Source of the DNA: Ignavibacteria bacterium UBA2360
GTDB lineage: Bacteria > Bacteroidota > Ignavibacteria > Tepidaquicellales > OLB5
Direction of reading: 5' to 3'
Assembly (NCBI GenBank): GCA_002344125.1
Contig: DDTQ01000006.1
Location: forward strand, 338,182-402,181
DNA: 64,000 nt
A program made the position numbers and the translations under genes. Within the stretch, counting starts at the first letter, position 1, and the number at the start of each line of letters is the position of its first letter. The notes below the pieces were generated by a model that was given only the letters and a program-made list of their open reading frames with translations, was not told the DNA's origin and did not search any database. This document shows, piece after piece, positions 25,682 through 34,600 of the stretch.

Positions 25682-26884
25682 TTATATCGTATTAGCAGCT
25701 ATACGTTCTTCAATTACATTTGCATTAAAATCTTTTACAGTTTCCCATTCAAAAAACCTTTCAAGTACTTCTCCAGACTTATCTATTTTATCTTTATACA
25801 TTTTTTGCGGATCAACTCCAAACGTTGCAAGAGGTAACGGTATATTTCTTATTAACCGATAATTTTGAATAAAATCATTTTCTTCCTTGTTCCAAGGCCA
25901 TCCAAAAACACTCAAGCTATTATAATAAAGCATCAGCTGTTCATAATTGGAAAGTTGTGCTCTTATTGTCATGATGTATTTATATTTATCTTTAAATTCA
26001 ATAATGAGATCATCTTGCTTGTCAATATATTTAACTGTCTGGAAGAGGTGACGATAATATTGGGATAGTTGTGCTGAATAACCATTAAATGGAATATATT
26101 CAAAAGTATAAACAAACAACTCATCAAAACAGTCTTTAGAATCAGAAAAAGATTGTTCATTAGGCGGGTTTTTGTGTTTAATAAATTCTCCTCTTTTTCT
26201 ATCCAGATAAGGTATTACTATATCAACTAATCCCTTGTCTTTTTCACTAAACAAGTAATTAATAACTGAATTTGATTCCATTTTAATACCATGAAAAAAC
26301 AATTTGTAAGCTATATTACCAATTTCACTCTTTGAAAATTCATTTATATTATTTTCTTCTTTCATTTTTAAATACTCAAATGCTACAACAAAAAAAATAT
26401 ATTTATATTCAAAAAATAATTTCTCAAATGCAATTCTACCAATGAAGTTTTCGCTCACTTTTATACCCTTCAAGTTCTCATTATGTATTTTTAACATTTC
26501 ATAATATTTTGTTTCAATTCTTCCTATATCAATATCTTTTTTCAATTTAACGTTTGCGAGATATTGGATATAAAAAGCAATGAATGTTAGAATAATACCA
26601 GCAAAAGCAATAAATGGCATTGTTGTCCCAGAGATTAAATCGCCTAACTGACCATTACCATTATAATTGATAGGATTTATTGATTTATTTACAAACCAGC
26701 CCGGAATATAGAACAATAAGCATCCAAAGATTAGCATTATTAAAGATGAAAAATAACCTAAAGAATGTTTCTTTAAATGCATTAAAAATTTATTACTCAT
26801 ATTTGTATTTGATGCAATTTTTAAGAAACTACTCCTAAAATAACCTGTAATAAATTGTGTAAATTTTCTTTTTGTGTAACCCAT
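25682..26884 (-). CDS. Putative phage abortive-infection membrane protein (PutAbiC-like)
   Basis: This 400-aa protein has two membrane spans close to the N-terminus (about 45-66 and 88-110) flanking GQLGDLISGTTMPFIAFAG. A helical region with KYYEMLKIHNENLKGIKV follows. This order matches the putative phage abortive infection family (PF16872), whose members sit in defence islands. The rest is a mostly helical cytoplasmic domain without visible catalytic motifs. A start at the internal ATG of residue 29 is possible. It lies 35 bases after the AlwI-like endonuclease gene on the same strand, in AT-rich DNA unlike its surroundings. Confidence 0.6.
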   Translation of the reverse strand: MGYTKRKFTQFITGYFRSSFLKIASNTNMSNKFLMHLKKHSLGYFSSLIMLIFGCLLFYIPGWFVNKSINPINYNGNGQLGDLISGTTMPFIAFAGIILTFIAFYIQYLANVKLKKDIDIGRIETKYYEMLKIHNENLKGIKVSENFIGRIAFEKLFFEYKYIFFVVAFEYLKMKEENNINEFSKSEIGNIAYKLFFHGIKMESNSVINYLFSEKDKGLVDIVIPYLDRKRGEFIKHKNPPNEQSFSDSKDCFDELFVYTFEYIPFNGYSAQLSQYYRHLFQTVKYIDKQDDLIIEFKDKYKYIMTIRAQLSNYEQLMLYYNSLSVFGWPWNKEENDFIQNYRLIRNIPLPLATFGVDPQKMYKDKIDKSGEVLERFFEWETVKDFNANVIEERIAANTI

Positions 26885-26919
26885 GGTACAAAAGGTTAGT
26901 TTTATTGTTCATATTTTTA

Positions 26920-28596
26920 TTAACTTAGCCAATTTAATGCTTCTTGAGTTATACCGTTATACCAATCTAGTTCGCTGTCGGTTGAATTAACTAATTCATT
27001 CGAACGTTCAAAAAATCGTTGAATATGTCTTGCTTCTGGAACGTAATTCGCGTTGTAAGAGTCTTTGACCATTTTAATAAACACACTCAATGGTAGTGGA
27101 ACTATAGTAGAAGTACCACCATAAAATTGAATATTCGTTTTATGCAAAGTATAAAAATGTGCAATACAAGCAGGATTGATTGTTGGGGCAATAAATAAAC
27201 AATATCCAGGTTTATCAGTTTCTCTTTTAAATTTCGCGAGGTGTCTCGATACAGGCTCACCTTCCATTTCATATTGTCTTTGTCCACCTTGCATTGTTAC
27301 TTCAACAGTTAATCCGAAATCACCGTAATCACAGGTTATGTCAGCTATGTTTCCTTGTGCGGTTGACATTGGATTACCAAAATCATCAAACATCAAATTT
27401 GCCTTAATATTGCCACCATCTAGCATTGTCATTGCTCTCCAAGTATTCCACTCCAACATTAACGGGTTATCATAAAGTGAATTATCAAGTATCTGTTCAA
27501 AAGTCGTATTAATATCATCAAAAAGACGATAATCTTTAATTGCTCTAATTTGTTCTATTAGAATTTGCGCTTTTCTATTTTCTAACTCGTCAGTAAAAAT
27601 ATTTTTAAGTTCTTCTAAAGTTGTAGCTTCAGCAATTTGAAGTTGCGGAAATTCACTCTTGATCTTTTGTTCAAGCAATACTCTATCATCAGTTAAAAGT
27701 GTTGGAATGTCGGGGTTTCCAAGATATGCTAGATATAATTCCCGATTATCGATAAAACAAGGTTCACGATCAGTGTTTTCTAAAAAGTAATCAACTTCTT
27801 GATTTTTTTCAGGTATGATTGAAATAGACTTTCCTATATGAGAAATATTAACCAATCCTGTCGCTCGTAAATAACGTACGCAAGCATCAGCATAATCGCG
27901 CATGTTTCTCGCCTTTGTTCTAAGAAAATTTACAACAGTTGCGTCATTGTTTTCCCTTGTTCTTGTGTTGCCTGCTGCAATATCATCTTGGTAAATTTCT
28001 TTTAATTCTCTCTCTAAATAATCTGAGATAAACTTTCTGTAATTACCTACAAATTGTGTTTTTGCAATCCTGAATTTATTAATTTTAGTTACTATATTAT
28101 CGAATTGGCGGTAATCTACAAGCTGTAATCCGAAAATTCTTAACTCCTCAAATTTAAGAGAACCGAAATGCTTAATCAAACGAAAAAGTTCAAGATACGG
28201 CTTTACCCAAAAGTCAGCGGAATTCGCTGTTGGTATATGATATGGTGAAGGTAGTTGGAATTTAAGAAGCTGTCTTAAGAATATTTCTTCTTTACGTCTA
28301 GTTTTTATTAATTCCTCACCTGCAAGTGTTACTTGGATTCTAGGAGATAACACAACAAAACCCAATGATTGTGGAGCCCGGTTTATACGGTCTCTCGCGC
28401 TAAATGCTGGGTCATTTGCACCTTCGCCATTGAAAAAATTCTCGTGTTTCAGAAGCTCCATAAATGCTATTTGGCTTTCATTATTCCATCGTTGACCCGA
28501 AAAGTTGGCATTTAACAGTTCTATTTCAGGAATCATTTTTGCAGGAGTTCTTGGAGAAGTGGTGACAAAGATTATTTTACTGTTTATACGTGCCAT
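26920..28596 (-). CDS. AlwI-family type II restriction endonuclease
   Basis: This 558-aa protein opens with VTTSPRTPAKMIPEIELL, then SGQRWNNESQIAFMELL and SARDRINRAPQSLGFVVLSP, the conserved N-terminal run of the AlwI family (PF09491). RQLLKFQLPSPYH follows near residue 88. Late in the protein MSTAQGNIADITCDYGDF and LTVEVTM could form the Asp/Glu-Lys nuclease site. AlwI cuts near GGATC; relatives such as PleI recognise GAGTC, so specificity here is only inferred. The methylase gene ends 6 bases upstream, giving a compact restriction-modification pair. Confidence 0.78.
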   Translation of the reverse strand: MARINSKIIFVTTSPRTPAKMIPEIELLNANFSGQRWNNESQIAFMELLKHENFFNGEGANDPAFSARDRINRAPQSLGFVVLSPRIQVTLAGEELIKTRRKEEIFLRQLLKFQLPSPYHIPTANSADFWVKPYLELFRLIKHFGSLKFEELRIFGLQLVDYRQFDNIVTKINKFRIAKTQFVGNYRKFISDYLERELKEIYQDDIAAGNTRTRENNDATVVNFLRTKARNMRDYADACVRYLRATGLVNISHIGKSISIIPEKNQEVDYFLENTDREPCFIDNRELYLAYLGNPDIPTLLTDDRVLLEQKIKSEFPQLQIAEATTLEELKNIFTDELENRKAQILIEQIRAIKDYRLFDDINTTFEQILDNSLYDNPLMLEWNTWRAMTMLDGGNIKANLMFDDFGNPMSTAQGNIADITCDYGDFGLTVEVTMQGGQRQYEMEGEPVSRHLAKFKRETDKPGYCLFIAPTINPACIAHFYTLHKTNIQFYGGTSTIVPLPLSVFIKMVKDSYNANYVPEARHIQRFFERSNELVNSTDSELDWYNGITQEALNWLS

Positions 28597-28602
28597 ATAA
28601 TT

Positions 28603-29511
28603 TTAAACTGCAAGTTTCTTTTCAAATTCTAGCTGTGGGTTGTGTTTTTTTGCTTCATTACCATAGTTTGAAATTAGAATATGAGTAGCTGAAGACTTAA
28701 ATCTATTTCTGATGTTTACCGCATAGGACTTTCCATACTCATCAACTATCATATCTCCATACAGTTTTTCTGTTAGTGGAGTCCTACCTATTACAATAAG
28801 CGCTTTACATTTTAGACTTTTGTAGCGATTGGCTAATTCAATATGGTCTTTTTCATCAAAGCCATCCTTGTATTCAGCATTTCCATAATCAGAAAACACA
28901 CAATCGTACGGTGGATCTAAAAACATAAAATCATCTTCTTCTGCCATTTCAAAAATTTTACTGTAGTCAAGATTATAAATTTCTGAATTTGAAAGTAATT
29001 TATTGTGTGCCTTTGTAATTAATGAAGTATTCAAAGTTGCATACCTTCCGTATGGTACATTAAATTCACCTTTTGCATTATATCTAATCATCCCTGAATA
29101 TGCCGTTTTATTAATGAAAAAATATAAAAATGCATCAGAATACTTTTTACAGGTCAATCCGTTGAACATATCCCTAATTTGATAATATAATGGTTCATTT
29201 TCATCTTCAACACGTACATCAGGGTATTCACTTTTTAATTCTTCATATTTTCTACGATTAGTAGCATATATTCTTTCAATTTCGGTAAGTTCATCTTTTA
29301 GAATATCAAAGTTATTCTTAACACCTACGTAGAAGGACATTAGTTTTCCGTTAATATCGTTTATGATGGCTCTTTTAGGCTCTAAATGAAAGAACATTGC
29401 ACCACCTCCTAAAAATGGTTCAATATACCGACCACTATAAACAGGGATGTGTTTTAATATCTGTGAGAGTTCCTTAGATTTCCCGCCTCTGTACTTAATT
29501 AGTGGTTTCAT
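28603..29511 (-). CDS. Dam-like DNA adenine methyltransferase
   Basis: This 302-aa N6-adenine methylase starts with MKPLIKYRGGKSKELSQIL, then has the SAM-binding motif YIEPFLGGGAMFFHL (about 28) and the catalytic DPPY in FMFLDPPYDCVFSDY (about 198). YSGMIRYNAKGEFNVPYGRY matches the region that reads GATC in Dam and DpnM relatives. It directly precedes the AlwI-like endonuclease and probably protects its sites; methylating the GATC core on both strands would cover an asymmetric GGATC site with one enzyme. Confidence 0.88.
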   Translation of the reverse strand: MKPLIKYRGGKSKELSQILKHIPVYSGRYIEPFLGGGAMFFHLEPKRAIINDINGKLMSFYVGVKNNFDILKDELTEIERIYATNRRKYEELKSEYPDVRVEDENEPLYYQIRDMFNGLTCKKYSDAFLYFFINKTAYSGMIRYNAKGEFNVPYGRYATLNTSLITKAHNKLLSNSEIYNLDYSKIFEMAEEDDFMFLDPPYDCVFSDYGNAEYKDGFDEKDHIELANRYKSLKCKALIVIGRTPLTEKLYGDMIVDEYGKSYAVNIRNRFKSSATHILISNYGNEAKKHNPQLEFEKKLAV

Positions 29512-29617
29512 AGATGTTTAAACTTAATATTGATATTAATTAGTGAATATAACTATACTATCAACAAATTAGTCGTGATAATTTATAGTTAATTGGAACA
29601 GCGGATGAAAAACATCT

Positions 29618-30634
29618 TTATCTTTGAATTTCTATTAACAATTTCAATACTTCATCTAAATGCTCATCGTCAGTCAAATCAATTTTAGCACACTCTCCGT
29701 TATAGAATTTTTGCACACTTGGAGCGAGTGTAACTACATTATAATTTTTAACACGTTCTTTTATTTTACTTTCTTCCATCATAGCTACAACAGCAATTTT
29801 CTTTTTCCGAAATTTTAAAAATGCGAAATTTCTTTTCTTCCGTAATGATATGTAATATCTTTGAGAATTAAAGTTTAATTCAGATATATTATTTAATAAT
29901 GTTTGTTTTAACTCGTTATATAAATGTTTAATATTCTCTGGCAAATCTTCAAGATGATATTCTTCTGAATAATTTGTATATGACTCAAAATCCTTATCTT
30001 TTATTAAGATATCTTCATCTTCAATGTTTTCGAAATCCGGAGTTAAAGTTAAAATGGTATCTTTTTTATCCTGATTGGAGTAATATTGTTTTAAAAGAGC
30101 AACTTTAATAAGTTTCCCCCACGTATCTGTATAAGTAGAAATAATTTCAGGTAATTCCTTTTTATCATCATCTATCAATAAAAGAATATTCTGACTGTTT
30201 TCTATTGTATCTTTTAAGTATTTAAAAATTTCTTTTTTCCCGATTCTGCCTTTTAAATCTGCTGTTAGTTTCTCGTCATTTTCAAAGATATTATATAATT
30301 TTTCGATTAACTTTCCCTTACTTTCAGCATTATTAAAGAATGCAAAATATTTGGTAACTTGAGGAAAAATATGTCCGAAAAAATCATGTTTTGCAAGCTC
30401 AACTTCAACAATGTAAAATTCAGGATTCGAAATATCTGAAAGATCCAGAAGGAAACCATCAGGTATCACTCCGCCAAATGCCTTATTAGTAATTTTCTTT
30501 TTTGCATCGATATACACAGAATACTGTCCGAAAAGAGTCTTGGAATTTGCAGTAACAAGATTCTCCAAATCTTCCTCTTTATTAAACTGTTTCTCGGAAT
30601 ATCTATTACCATTTCTATAAACAACTGTATTCAT
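29618..30634 (-). CDS. DUF5655-type protein with PD-(D/E)xK-like N-terminal domain
   Basis: I chose ATG 30634 (MNTVVYRNGNRYSEKQF), giving 338 aa; the open frame extends 46 codons further into AT-rich, membrane-like nonsense. Residues about 60-80, VIPDGFLLDL and FYIVEVELA, form an Asp...Glu-x-Glu pattern like PD-(D/E)xK nucleases. The C-terminus, LNFNSQRYYISLRKKRNFA and LKFRKKKIAVVAM, resembles DUF5655. It is the first gene of the four-gene - strand block with the methylase, endonuclease and PutAbiC-like protein, so a defence role is plausible but not shown. Confidence 0.62.
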   Translation of the reverse strand: MNTVVYRNGNRYSEKQFNKEEDLENLVTANSKTLFGQYSVYIDAKKKITNKAFGGVIPDGFLLDLSDISNPEFYIVEVELAKHDFFGHIFPQVTKYFAFFNNAESKGKLIEKLYNIFENDEKLTADLKGRIGKKEIFKYLKDTIENSQNILLLIDDDKKELPEIISTYTDTWGKLIKVALLKQYYSNQDKKDTILTLTPDFENIEDEDILIKDKDFESYTNYSEEYHLEDLPENIKHLYNELKQTLLNNISELNFNSQRYYISLRKKRNFAFLKFRKKKIAVVAMMEESKIKERVKNYNVVTLAPSVQKFYNGECAKIDLTDDEHLDEVLKLLIEIQR

Positions 30635-30886
30635 GTATTCTAAATAAAGATTAGTATATAATTTCTCAAATTTAAACAATCTCAATAACTTATGAAAGGT
30701 TAAACAAAAATAGCACAACATATGCCAAAGCAAAGCAAAAAAAATGCAATGCACCCGCATGTATTGCGCCACCCTATCTAACGTGACAAATATTAATTAT
30801 CTGGAAACAAATAGCAATGAAAAAATCAATTACTTAGGAATCAGGGATGTTATGTGTAGGGTTGCGGTTTGTTGGTTTAGTTTATG

Positions 30887-31250
30887 AGATTGCTTACTGC
30901 TAAGGCAGTCAGGCGTCGCTTCGCTTCTCGCAAAATTTGTATTCAGGTTTTTGTGCTTCGACTCACTGCCTGCGGGTTAATAGCGCTTCGACTCACTGCG
31001 GGAGCAGTCAGGCGCTTCAGCGCGACAGGGTTTCGGCCTCTTAGGGAGAGGGTCTTAAAGCGACCACCACTGTCAGAGACAGTCCTTCGGCCTCAATCCC
31101 GCTTTCACCGATGAGACCCTTCGACAACTGCAGGAGCAGTCAAGAGCTCCTTCTCTCTCTTCGTTCGATAAGGCATGCAGGGTGAGGATGCCCTTCGACA
31201 GCTCCTTCTCTCTCTTCGTTCGATAAGGCAGGCAGGGTGAGGATGTTTTT
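30887..31250. repeat. Complex dispersed repeat, left part
   Basis: Of the gene-free DNA at 30635-31386, this stretch is built of repeats. AGATTGCTTACTGCTAAGGC at 30888 recurs near 55612. The block from ACTGTCAGAG through GAGACCCTTCGACAACTG (about 31068-31132) recurs in direct orientation near 31810-31880. TCCTTCTCTCTCTTCGTTCG occurs twice about 58 bases apart. No gene or RNA fold was recognised. Confidence 0.7.
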
Positions 31251-31386
31251 TTCTATCACGCTTTCAGCGTGACTTCGAAAATCACTCCGTGATTTTCTTG
31301 GGCGGGCACGGCGCCTGTGGGATCAGCACTCTTTCACGGGCTGCGCTTAAGCCGGTTAATAATTTTACTGTTAAATTATTTCCGGG

Positions 31387-31662
31387 TTAATCATTTTTTT
31401 TGTTGGTATTGGTGGTGTTGTTGGTATCGGTGGTGGTGGAGGTATCGGTATCGGAGGTGGTATTGGTATCGGTGGAGGTATCCTCAAATTTGGGGTTATC
31501 GAGCTTACCGTTTTCATCATAGCCGGCTTTCCTGGTGTTATCGGTTTTTTGCGGTGATTCACGGATAGCTTTTTCTTTTTGCTCCTCGTTGATCTTGTTG
31601 TTGTTGGGGTCAACGGGTGTGTTTGGCTCGCTGGTTTGGTTTGTTTTTTTATTTTCAGGCAT
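31387..31662 (-). CDS. Small hydrophilic Asn/Thr/Asp-rich protein
   Basis: This 91-aa protein begins MPENKKTNQTSEPNTPVDPN and ends in a low-complexity Thr-Asp-Asn tail. It has no hydrophobic segment and should be disordered. The tail is encoded by GGTGGTATTGGT-like triplet repeats on the + strand and may expand or contract. Flanking DNA on both sides is repeat sequence in direct orientation. No homologue is recognised and no clear ribosome-binding site is seen, so it may be a chance frame, though the first 50 residues look protein-like. Confidence 0.42.
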   Translation of the reverse strand: MPENKKTNQTSEPNTPVDPNNNKINEEQKEKAIRESPQKTDNTRKAGYDENGKLDNPKFEDTSTDTNTTSDTDTSTTTDTNNTTNTNKKND

Positions 31663-31768
31663 GTTGGCTGTGGTTTTAGTTAGTGTTTATATAAATATAA
31701 CATGCTCTTTTTGAGAAAGGTTTTGGGTGGGGGTGGGTTCAAGACCACAAATAAGACAAAGCTTTAAG

Positions 31769-32278
31769 ATTCCTGCCTGCGCAGGAATGACAACCAAAGC
31801 AGATGTCCCAACTGTCAGAGCCAGTCCTGCGGCCTCAATCCGGCTTTCACCGATGAGACCCTTCGACAACTGCAGGAGCAGTGAACAGCTCCTTCTCTCT
31901 CTGCGTTCGATAAGGCAGGCAGGGTGAGACAGCCCTTCGACAACTGCCTGCGGGTTAATAGCGCTTCGACTACGCTCAGCGCGACAGGGTTTCGGTAGAC
32001 GAGCACTGCCTGGGGGTTAATAGCGCTTCGACTACGCTCAGCGCGACAGGGCTTCGGCAGGAGAGCCACGTCATAGCCGGGCAAGCACTTCTTCTCTCTC
32101 TGCGTTCGCTAAGTCAGGCAGGGTGACAAAGATGGAAATGCAGGGGCTGCAACGCAACCTCTGTGTTCTCTGTGTCCTCTGTGGTGAAAAGTTTTTGATT
32201 CGGACTTGCAAGCAAATCGTTTTCCAACAATTTCGGAGTCAAAATGATTAAAGTCTAGATACCCGCCTGCGCGGGTAT
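31769..32278. repeat. Complex dispersed repeat, right part, ended by ATnCC(C/T)GC palindromes
   Basis: The stretch opens with ATTCCTGC-CTGC-GCAGGAAT (31769-31788) and closes with ATACCCGC-CTGC-GCGGGTAT (32259-32278), members of the palindrome family that also flanks the GIY-YIG gene at 39027. Between them are direct copies of the 31068-31232 block and two copies of GCGCTTCGACTACGCTCAGC. The 31663-32293 interval holds no gene. Confidence 0.68.
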
Positions 32279-32293
32279 GACAAGCGGTTTTGA

Positions 32294-32350
32294 TTATTTT
32301 TTTGTGATTTTGCCGTCCAGTGAGATGTTTAGCGGGGTTTCAGGAAAATC
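32294..32350 (-). pseudogene. Fragment of a second CapA gene (C-terminal 18 codons)
   Basis: On the - strand this stretch encodes DFPETPLNISLDGKITKK and a stop. The intact CapA-like gene at 33216 ends DFPETGIQISPDGKITKK, identical at 14 of 18 positions, and the DNA around both stops is alike (TTATTTTTTTGTGATTTTGC on the + strand). Upstream of the fragment the sequence changes abruptly into the palindrome and DUF559 gene. It is therefore the stump of a paralogue truncated at that element, or a duplicated 3' end. Confidence 0.75.
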
Positions 32351-32360
32351 TTTGTTCTTT

Positions 32361-32381
32361 CCCCTCCTGATTCAGGAGGGG
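32361..32381. repeat. GGAGGGG palindrome, 3' flank of DUF559 gene 1
   Basis: CCCCTCCTGA-T-TCAGGAGGGG is followed by CCGGGGGTGGTATTAAAATT. Read on the - strand this is the same element as the one at the gene's 5' side (32752-32791): AAATTTT, ACCACCCC, GCCCCTCC...GGAGGGG. The two copies are inverted around the gene. Confidence 0.8.
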
Positions 32382-32749
32382 CCGGGGGTGGTATTAAAAT
32401 TTCTTTTTATTACTTCAAGAACATTTTCAATATCTTCCATGATCATATAGTTTTCAAACCGTATTATTTTGATATTAAAATAATTTATCACATCGGTTCT
32501 GTTTTTATCATACTCAATGTTTTCAGATGTAAAATGCATTGAGCCATCAAGTTCAATGCCAAGTCTTTCTTCAGGGCAGTAAAAATCAATTATAAACTTG
32601 CCTACACTGTATTGACGCCTGAATTTTCTGCCGTTGAGTGCTTTATTCTTTAACCTTTTCCATAATTCAATTTCAGCAGGGGTTGAATTTTTTCTAAGTT
32701 CCCTTCTTCGTTCTTTTAATTCAGGATCGTTAAATATGAAATCAGCCAT
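32372..32749 (-). CDS. DUF559 (Vsr-like) small nuclease family protein, copy 1
   Basis: ATG 32749 (MADFIFNDPELKERRRE) gives 125 aa; an upstream GTG start would lie inside the flanking repeat. The protein shows the DUF559 order: RKNSTPAEIELWKRLKNK, FRRQYSVGKFIIDFYC, then LGIELDGSMHF and IIRFENYMI. The D...ExD residues match the Vsr/PD-(D/E)xK endonuclease fold. Its cellular role is unknown. The last residues (TTPGPS) and the stop are encoded by the 3' palindrome. A second DUF559 gene lies at 34585. Confidence 0.85.
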   Translation of the reverse strand: MADFIFNDPELKERRRELRKNSTPAEIELWKRLKNKALNGRKFRRQYSVGKFIIDFYCPEERLGIELDGSMHFTSENIEYDKNRTDVINYFNIKIIRFENYMIMEDIENVLEVIKRNFNTTPGPS

Positions 32750-32751
32750 GT

Positions 32752-33215
32752 AAAATTTTACCACCCCTAGCCCCTCCTAATATAGGAGGGGAAATTTTAT
32801 TGTTTTATTTTTTTGATTAGAATGAAACTGAAACACATACCACCCCTGACCATTGCTGAATTATATTTTTACCACCCCTAGCCCCTCCTAATATAGGAGG
32901 GGAATTTTTTTGTTTAATTTTTTTGTCTAGAATGAAAATGAAACACATACCACCCCTGGCCACTGCTAATATATGTATTTTTACCACCTCTAACCACTGT
33001 AAAATATATTTATACCACCCCTAGCCCCTCCTAATATAGGAGGGGAATTTTTTTGTTTAATTTTTTTGTCTAGAATGAAACTGAAACACATACCACCCCT
33101 GGCCCCTCCTAAAATAGGAGGGGAAATTTTGTTGTTTTATTTTTTTGTTTAGAATGAAAATGAAACACATACCACCCCTGGCCCCTCCTAATGTAGGAGG
33201 GGAAATTTTGTTGTT
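32752..33215. repeat. Array of five GGAGGGG palindromes between DUF559 gene 1 and capA
   Basis: Five copies of GCCCCTCCTAATATAGGAGGGG-like palindromes start near 32770, 32879, 33025, 33101 and 33184. Each is preceded by ACCACCCC and followed by an AT-rich spacer with TTTTATTTTTTTG and AATGAAA(A/C)TGAAACACAT. Degenerate units without the palindrome lie near 32845 and 32955-33010. The array fills the whole gap; there is no gene. Confidence 0.85.
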
Positions 33216-34322
33216 TTATTTTTTTGTGATTTTGCCGTCGGGGGAGATTTGGATGCCGGTTTCGGGGAAATCGGTTTCGGTCATATTTTTCATAAGTTTT
33301 ACAGCACCATAATCATCATCAAACACGGGGAAGCCGCGCTTAATTTGTTTGTATGGGTAAATTCTGCCGTGGGAAAGATCGCCGGATTTTGTGATGTAGA
33401 GTTTTAGTATTGGGGCTAAGCCAAGATTGCCGCTTAAGCCAAACTTTCCGTAGGTGCAGAAGTTACCAAGCGAGTAAGCGATGAACTTGCCTTTGTAAAG
33501 CTCTACACCGCGCGGCACATGGGGTCCGTGCCCGAAGACAATATCGGCGCCTGCATCGATCATATCGTGGGCGAAGAGGTAGCAGTTGCCTCTATCCTCG
33601 CCGAGGTAAAACTCACGCTTGCGGGTTACGTGCGTGGCGCCCGAGCCTTCGGCTCCGCCATGGAAAGCTACTATGACGATATCGCACTGTTTTTTGAGGG
33701 CGCGAACAATTTCCGCGGCTTTGGTGTGATCGTTGATGCTGAGGGTTCCGGTGTTTGGAGCAAAGCCTGTTAAGCCGAATTTGATACCATCCTTAACGAA
33801 GATGGCGGTCGGGGCAGTTAACTGCCCGGCATATTCTATGCCGTATTTTTTGAGTGTACTCTGAGTTGACTTTCTTCCGATATCGCCCATATCACCCGCG
33901 TGATTGTTGGCAAGGTTCATCATATCGAATCCGGCGGCCTTGATGTAGCCGGCGTAATGCTCGGGTGATCTGAATGCTACGCAGTTTTCGGGATTCTGGC
34001 ACACCTTGGGTGTGCCGCCGCTGTTAAGCAGCGTGCCTTCGAGGTTGCCTATGGTTACATCGGCGGATTGGAGTATATCGGCGGCGCCGCTGAGTATATC
34101 GCGGCCGTCATCGGGCGGCAGCGAAGCTGCGGATGGGTAATTTGTGCCAAGCATCATATCCCCTACCATAATTATGGAGTAGAGTGAGTCGGGGTCAATG
34201 GTGGTTTGTGTGGAGTTGGTATCCGGTTTTTTTTCGCTGGTAGATTGTTTTTGTTCGGGGGTGCATCCTGATGTTAGCAGGAAGATGAAAACAATCGTAA
34301 ATGAGGATAAAAGTTTATTCAC
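33216..34322 (-). CDS. CapA-family lipoprotein (metallophosphatase fold)
   Basis: GTG 34322 gives 368 aa with a lipoprotein signal MNKLLSSFTIVFIFLLTSGC; ATG 34370 would add 16 residues in front of it. The domain from about residue 48 has the CapA motifs VGDMMLGT, TIGNLEGTL, FDMMNLANNHAGDMG, VIVAFHGGAEG and IVFGHGPHVPRGVE. The family is related to poly-gamma-glutamate synthesis protein CapA/PgsA and to phosphoesterases. With no capB or capC nearby, a polyglutamate role cannot be claimed. A truncated paralogue end lies at 32294. Confidence 0.85.
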   Translation of the reverse strand: MNKLLSSFTIVFIFLLTSGCTPEQKQSTSEKKPDTNSTQTTIDPDSLYSIIMVGDMMLGTNYPSAASLPPDDGRDILSGAADILQSADVTIGNLEGTLLNSGGTPKVCQNPENCVAFRSPEHYAGYIKAAGFDMMNLANNHAGDMGDIGRKSTQSTLKKYGIEYAGQLTAPTAIFVKDGIKFGLTGFAPNTGTLSINDHTKAAEIVRALKKQCDIVIVAFHGGAEGSGATHVTRKREFYLGEDRGNCYLFAHDMIDAGADIVFGHGPHVPRGVELYKGKFIAYSLGNFCTYGKFGLSGNLGLAPILKLYITKSGDLSHGRIYPYKQIKRGFPVFDDDYGAVKLMKNMTETDFPETGIQISPDGKITKK

Positions 34323-34398
34323 GGGATATAGTTCATTTTTAATTCCATTTAATACTATGTTAGACCTCAACGTGTCTTCGACATAAATCCATTTTCAG

Positions 34399-34600
34399 AC
34401 CTCCCCTAAATCCCCTCCTTGGTAAGGAGGGGACTTAATAGCGAAGATGTAAAAACTTCTTGACTGCCCCTGCATTTTGGTTCAGCATCCAGGCTTTAGG
34501 TAAATCCGCAGAGTCCAAAAAGCGGAGACTCAGCGGAGACAATGAAAAATACCTCGTCTCCCCCTTACCAAGGGGGAGTACCCTTTAGGGCGAGGGGGTC
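34399..34600. repeat. REPIN-like inverted doublet, 3' side of DUF559 gene 2
   Basis: CCCCTCC-TTGGTAA-GGAGGGG at 34412-34432 and CTCCCCCTT-ACC-AAGGGGGAG at 34558-34578 are inverted relatives, each with the core TTGGTAAGG on opposite strands and a conserved CCCTAAA arm. They are about 125 bases apart. The second copy abuts the end of the DUF559 gene, whose final codons lie in its tail. Confidence 0.75.

Noticed and set aside
31317..31568. 83-aa Trp/Tyr-rich open frame on the + strand
   Set aside because: It is the antisense reading of the triplet repeats in the 91-aa frame and has an impossible composition.
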